From Chrysomallon squamiferum (Eukaryota > Mollusca > Gastropoda > Neomphalida > Peltospiridae), in contig CM022674.1 of assembly GCA_012295275.1 (NCBI GenBank), positions 17,022,237 through 17,086,236 of the forward strand: a stretch of DNA of 64,000 nucleotides. The letters are read 5' to 3'. Numbering within the stretch: position 1 is the first letter of the stretch; every line of letters starts with the position of its first letter. The position numbers and the translations under genes were made by a program. The notes beneath the pieces are model-generated. The model was not told the origin of the DNA. It did no database searches and worked only from the letters and a program-made list of their open reading frames with translations. Shown here piece by piece: positions 60,544 through 64,000 of the stretch.

Positions 60544-61187
60544 TAATAAAATTAAAAGTACTGTAACTATTACACTAATATTATTGGAATTGACTTAATT
60601 ACACTTCAGCTGTAACTACTAGGAATGGAACAAACGGGATGTATAACAAGTGAGAGACAAACACCATTTGTCCATTTTTATCCATTAATTAAAGAAACAG
60701 TTAATGAATAAAAAATGTAAGTTGAAGATTGAACTAAAGTTAGTTGATACACAAAATAAAGATAGTAAAAACATTCTATCATGCAAATTAAATAAGAAAA
60801 AAAGAATCAGTGTAATTAAAAACATATACAAGTATTTGCTATTCAAATTCAATAAGCATCTTCTAATGATTAAATACATTGAAGTAAAAATAAATATATA
60901 TATTCCCAATTAATAATAATGATAATAATATAAATAAAAAAATAAATATATATTTAAAATAAATGTATGAAAAATATTAATTGAATACAATAGACAAGTA
61001 TTATAAACAATATATATATCCAAAAAAATTTGTATCAGTGTCTTAAAAACAATACATGAACTGACACATTTCATACAGTTTATGTAACAGTGGCATAACC
61101 AGCAAAGATTAGCACTTTAGACAATACTTTCTGTTTTGCATCACTGAAAAACTAACAAGTAAATTAAAAGTAAATCATTATAAAGCT

Positions 61188-61232
<45 letters not shown>

Positions 61233-62409
61233 GTAATAATGGCAACAAACACAATAAAAATAAATCATTATTAGTAGAAAATAATTTCTGGAAGGAAACA
61301 ATCATCAAGACAGGCAAAATAAATACAAGATATTTATAAAAAAACAATCATTCAGTGTAACTCCAACACATTCCTAGTAAAATATTTAGTAATGCAAAAT
61401 AATTTTGTCAAATAAAAAATATACATTAAATATTCTGCACTCTATTTTAAAACACAACTTTAATTATAACATCCTATTTAACAGATATTCTCACACATAA
61501 ACAGTCAAATAGCAACACAAGTAATAATCAAGTCATCATGAATAATATAACAAATCTGATTCAAAAACTGCTTGACTTTTCACTTTCTGAATAACCTGAT
61601 CAAAATTAACATCAGTATAACTGTTGTTTTATTATTGCTGGGCAACCAAACATTTCTTAACATCTTTTTCATGGAATTGTGCAATAAACACCCCAAACTC
61701 TTTCAATGAAATTAAAATGAAGTGAAATTTTCAGAAAGCCACAGTTATTATAATAATTCTTGTTATGTTCAGACACAATAGAGACTAAAAATTGTTGAAA
61801 GATGCACCAGCTATAAAATATGTTAACAACATTTGTATAGAAACACAAACTGCACAATATATGAATACAATATTTGAACAGAAACAGCAGAGTGCACAGC
61901 ACAGTAATGGAATATCTGAATAGAAACAATTTACAGAATCTAGATATACACCAGACTACACAGCAATATAGTTACACAAATTTGCACTGTATTTAATTCT
62001 TCATCACAATCAATTAGTTCACAGATCTTAGTTTGAAAATGTGGTCTGGCTCATGTATCAATAATTATGCTTTTGAACTGAAAAATTAAAACTGTACACA
62101 GTATTTAATATAATTAAATACGCTGATACAACATTATTAAAAATGTGCACAAATGAAGCAGCTCAAACTGAAACTACATCAGAAATCACTGTATTTCAGG
62201 ATGAAGTATAACATTAAGATCAACTTTATACCGTAGAAATTACAAGCAGAATTTAGATTATTGCGTTTATTATGAACATCAGTTTTATATAAAAATACTA
62301 TTTCTGAACAACTTCAAAATGATCTCACTAGCTGATCGTTCATTTAAAGTGATAGTCTGTGTACATAATGTACTAATCCAAAAAGTTCAGTTTCATATCA
62401 AAATTTAGT
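60542..62409. other. AT-rich 3' flank of the ankyrin gene
   Basis: ATA triplets at 61189-61230. Short frames with no conserved motif. Probably 3' UTR and spacer of the minus-strand ankyrin gene. No other gene seen. Confidence 0.55.
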
Positions 62410-63114
62410 TTAGTTACTATCTTTAGCTTCATGCTCCAATAAAAAGGAAACAGTTTCATTTCTATCACAATAATGTCTGTATCTCTTAGCTATTTCAAGA
62501 GGAGTTTCACCTATACCATTTTTAACATTTACATCAGCACATTTTTCAATCAGTGCTGTAACAATTTCTACATTTCTATCTTCAACTGCTAAGTGTAAAA
62601 CAGAATTGTTATCATTGTCGGTTAAATTAGGATCAGCTCCATGTTCCAGTAAAATCAAAGCTATGATTGTCTTAGAGGACACAGGTGGAACTCCTAAAAA
62701 ATGAAATGTATTGTATGTCAATAATGTAAAAAGAGGAGTTTCACCTTTTCTGTTCTTAACATTTGCATCAACACCTTTTTCAATCAGTGCTCTCACAATT
62801 TCTACATTTCTATGTTCAGCTGCTAAGTGTAAAACAGAACTGTTATAATTGTCTGTTAAATTAGGATCAGCTCCTTCTTTTAGTAAATACAAAAATATGT
62901 TGTAATTGTCAAACTGAACAGCTGTACAAAGGGGAGTTACACCTTGCATATTCCTTATATTTACATCAACACCTTTTTTAATCAGTGCTGTCACAACTTC
63001 TATATTTCCAACTACTGCTGCTGAGTGTAAACCAAAATTGTTATCACTGTCGGTTAAATTAGGATCAGCTCCATGTTTCAGTAAAACAAAATCTACGTTT
63101 GTCTTAGAGGACAC
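62410..63114 (-). CDS. Ankyrin-repeat protein, C-terminal part
   Basis: About 234 codons ending at TAA/TAG near 62410. Six to seven ankyrin repeats of the form DNNSVLHLAAEHRNVEIVRA, LIEKGVDANVKNRKGETPL and LLKEGADPNLTDN. The helix starts (TPLxxA, LHxA), the VEIVxxLIEKGxDVN turn and GADPN hairpins are canonical. One repeat holds an 8-residue insert (FHFLGVPPVSSK). The last repeat decays into GETPLEIAKRYRHYCDRNET then VSFLLEHEAKDSN, a usual C-terminal cap. Ankyrin arrays bind proteins. The partner cannot be told. Confidence 0.85.
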   Translation of the reverse strand: MSSKTNVDFVLLKHGADPNLTDSDNNFGLHSAAVVGNIEVVTALIKKGVDVNIRNMQGVTPLCTAVQFDNYNIFLYLLKEGADPNLTDNYNSSVLHLAAEHRNVEIVRALIEKGVDANVKNRKGETPLFTLLTYNTFHFLGVPPVSSKTIIALILLEHGADPNLTDNDNNSVLHLAVEDRNVEIVTALIEKCADVNVKNGIGETPLEIAKRYRHYCDRNETVSFLLEHEAKDSN

Positions 63115-63384
63115 AGGTGGATCTTCATTGTATTTCAGAAATGTAAAAATAGGAGTTTCACCTTTTCTGTTCTTAACATTTACATGAACACCTTTCTCAA
63201 TCAGTGCTGTAACAATTTCTACAAGCCATTATTAACTGCTAAGTGTAAAAACAGAATTGTTATCATTGTCTGTTAAATTATGATCAGCTCCATGTTCCAG
63301 TAAAATCAAAGCTATGTTTGTCTTAGAGGACACAGGTGGAACTTTATTGTATTTCAGAACTGTAAAAGGAGGAGTTTCACCTTT
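63115..63384 (-). pseudogene. Damaged stretch of the ankyrin array
   Basis: Ankyrin coding continues (TPPFTVLKYNKVPPVSSKTN, HGADHNLTDNDNNS) but carries a TAA in place of an Arg codon at about 63385-63387. A 1 bp insertion (TTTTTACAC versus TTTTACAC) near 63246 leads to TAATAA and a shift. The downstream frame recovers at VEIVTALIEKGVHVNVKNRK. Confidence 0.8.
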
Positions 63385-64000
63385 TTAGTTCTTAACATTT
63401 ACATCAACACCTTTTTCAATCAGTGCTGTCACAATTTCTGCATTTCCATGTCTAGCTGCTAAGTGTAAAACAGAATTGTTATCATTGTCTCTTAAATTAG
63501 GATCAGCTCCTTGTTTTAGTAAATAAAAAAATATTTTGTAATCGAGAAACTTAACAGCTGTAAAAAGAGGAGTTTCACCTTGCATATTCTTTACATTTAC
63601 ATCAACACCTTTTTCAATCAGTGCTGTCACAATTTCTACATTTCTATCTTCAACTGCTAAGTGTAAAACAGAATTGTTATCATTGTCGGTTAAATTAGGA
63701 TCAGCTCCATGTTCCAGTAAAATCAAAGCTATGATTGTCTTAGAGGACACAGGTGGAACTCCTAAAAAATGAAATGTATTGTATGTCAATAATGTAAAAA
63801 GAGGAGTTTCACCTTTTCTGTTCTTAACATTTGCATCAACACCTTTTTCAATCAGTGCTCTCACAATTTCTACATTTCTATGTTCAGCTGCTAAGTGTAA
63901 AACAGAACTGTTATAATTGTCTGTTAAATTAGGATCAGCTCCTTCTTTTAGTAAATACAAAAATATGTTGTAATTGTCAAACTGAACAGCTGTACAAAGG
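63385..64000 (-). CDS. Ankyrin-repeat protein, upstream part, cut by the window end
   Basis: About 205 codons without a stop, six repeats of the same type (DNNSVLHLAVEDRNVEIVTA, LIEKGVDVNVKNMQGETPLF). Plus-strand 63629-64000 equals 62561-62932 base for base as far as I can compare. The gene continues beyond the window. Confidence 0.83.
   Translation of the reverse strand, partial: LCTAVQFDNYNIFLYLLKEGADPNLTDNYNSSVLHLAAEHRNVEIVRALIEKGVDANVKNRKGETPLFTLLTYNTFHFLGVPPVSSKTIIALILLEHGADPNLTDNDNNSVLHLAVEDRNVEIVTALIEKGVDVNVKNMQGETPLFTAVKFLDYKIFFYLLKQGADPNLRDNDNNSVLHLAARHGNAEIVTALIEKGVDVNVKN

Overview
The window is AT-rich animal nuclear DNA. The evidence is GT-AG split exons, long introns, tRNA-derived SINE promoters, non-LTR retrotransposon remnants, long microsatellites and TTAGGG-like satellite, with no bacterial-style operons. 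Fibrinogen-related proteins with PAN/apple-like N-termini, expanded WWE-PARP genes and long ankyrin arrays together suggest a lophotrochozoan, most likely a mollusc such as a gastropod. That identification is inference. Two runs of exactly 200 N (11532-11731, 45624-45823) are assembly gaps. LAYOUT. 1-3.5 kb: an 11-12 bp minisatellite, then a ~2 kb foldback-type inverted repeat whose arms hold a tRNA-like promoter and an outer minisatellite. 3.5-4.6 kb: a decayed LINE reverse transcriptase. 4.7-5.8 kb (minus): two phase-matched exons of a single-pass receptor with a tyrosine-rich tail. 10.0-10.6 kb (minus): the last two exons of a protein kinase domain. 11.8-12.2 kb: a broken fibrinogen-domain copy. 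12.3-13.4 kb: a second block of the foldback minisatellite. 13.6-16.3 kb (minus): a broken P-loop-like remnant and three phase-compatible exons of an unrecognised gene. 20.8-21.3 kb (minus): an unrecognised GC-richer coding patch in two frames. 22.5-56.5 kb: a cluster in which minus-strand fibrinogen-domain genes (copy A 23.8-29.3 kb, broken copy 34.5-35.3 kb, copy B 38.9-42.0 kb) alternate with three plus-strand WWE-PARP units (30.8-32.9, 47.2-49.6, 53.5-55.5 kb). All three PARP units carry stops, frameshifts or deletions and end before the ADP-ribosyltransferase active-site exons. 27.2-28.3 kb: a satellite of ~150-200 bp units with TTAGGG-like blocks. 56.5-57.1 kb (minus): two unrecognised coding segments. 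59.9-60.4 kb: another LINE 3' end. 62.4-64.0 kb (minus): an ankyrin-repeat gene with a 1068 bp in-frame internal duplication and one damaged stretch, running off the window. HOW THE PARTS RELATE. Secreted fibrinogen-domain lectins, WWE-PARPs and ankyrin proteins are families often expanded in invertebrate innate immunity, but nothing here proves joint function. What the sequence shows directly is repeated segmental duplication, exon-boundary minisatellites, long CT arrays on the sense strand of introns, and decay of most copies. The most intact locus is fibrinogen copy A, whose fibrinogen exons 2-4 are open, although one upstream PAN-like exon has an in-frame TGA.
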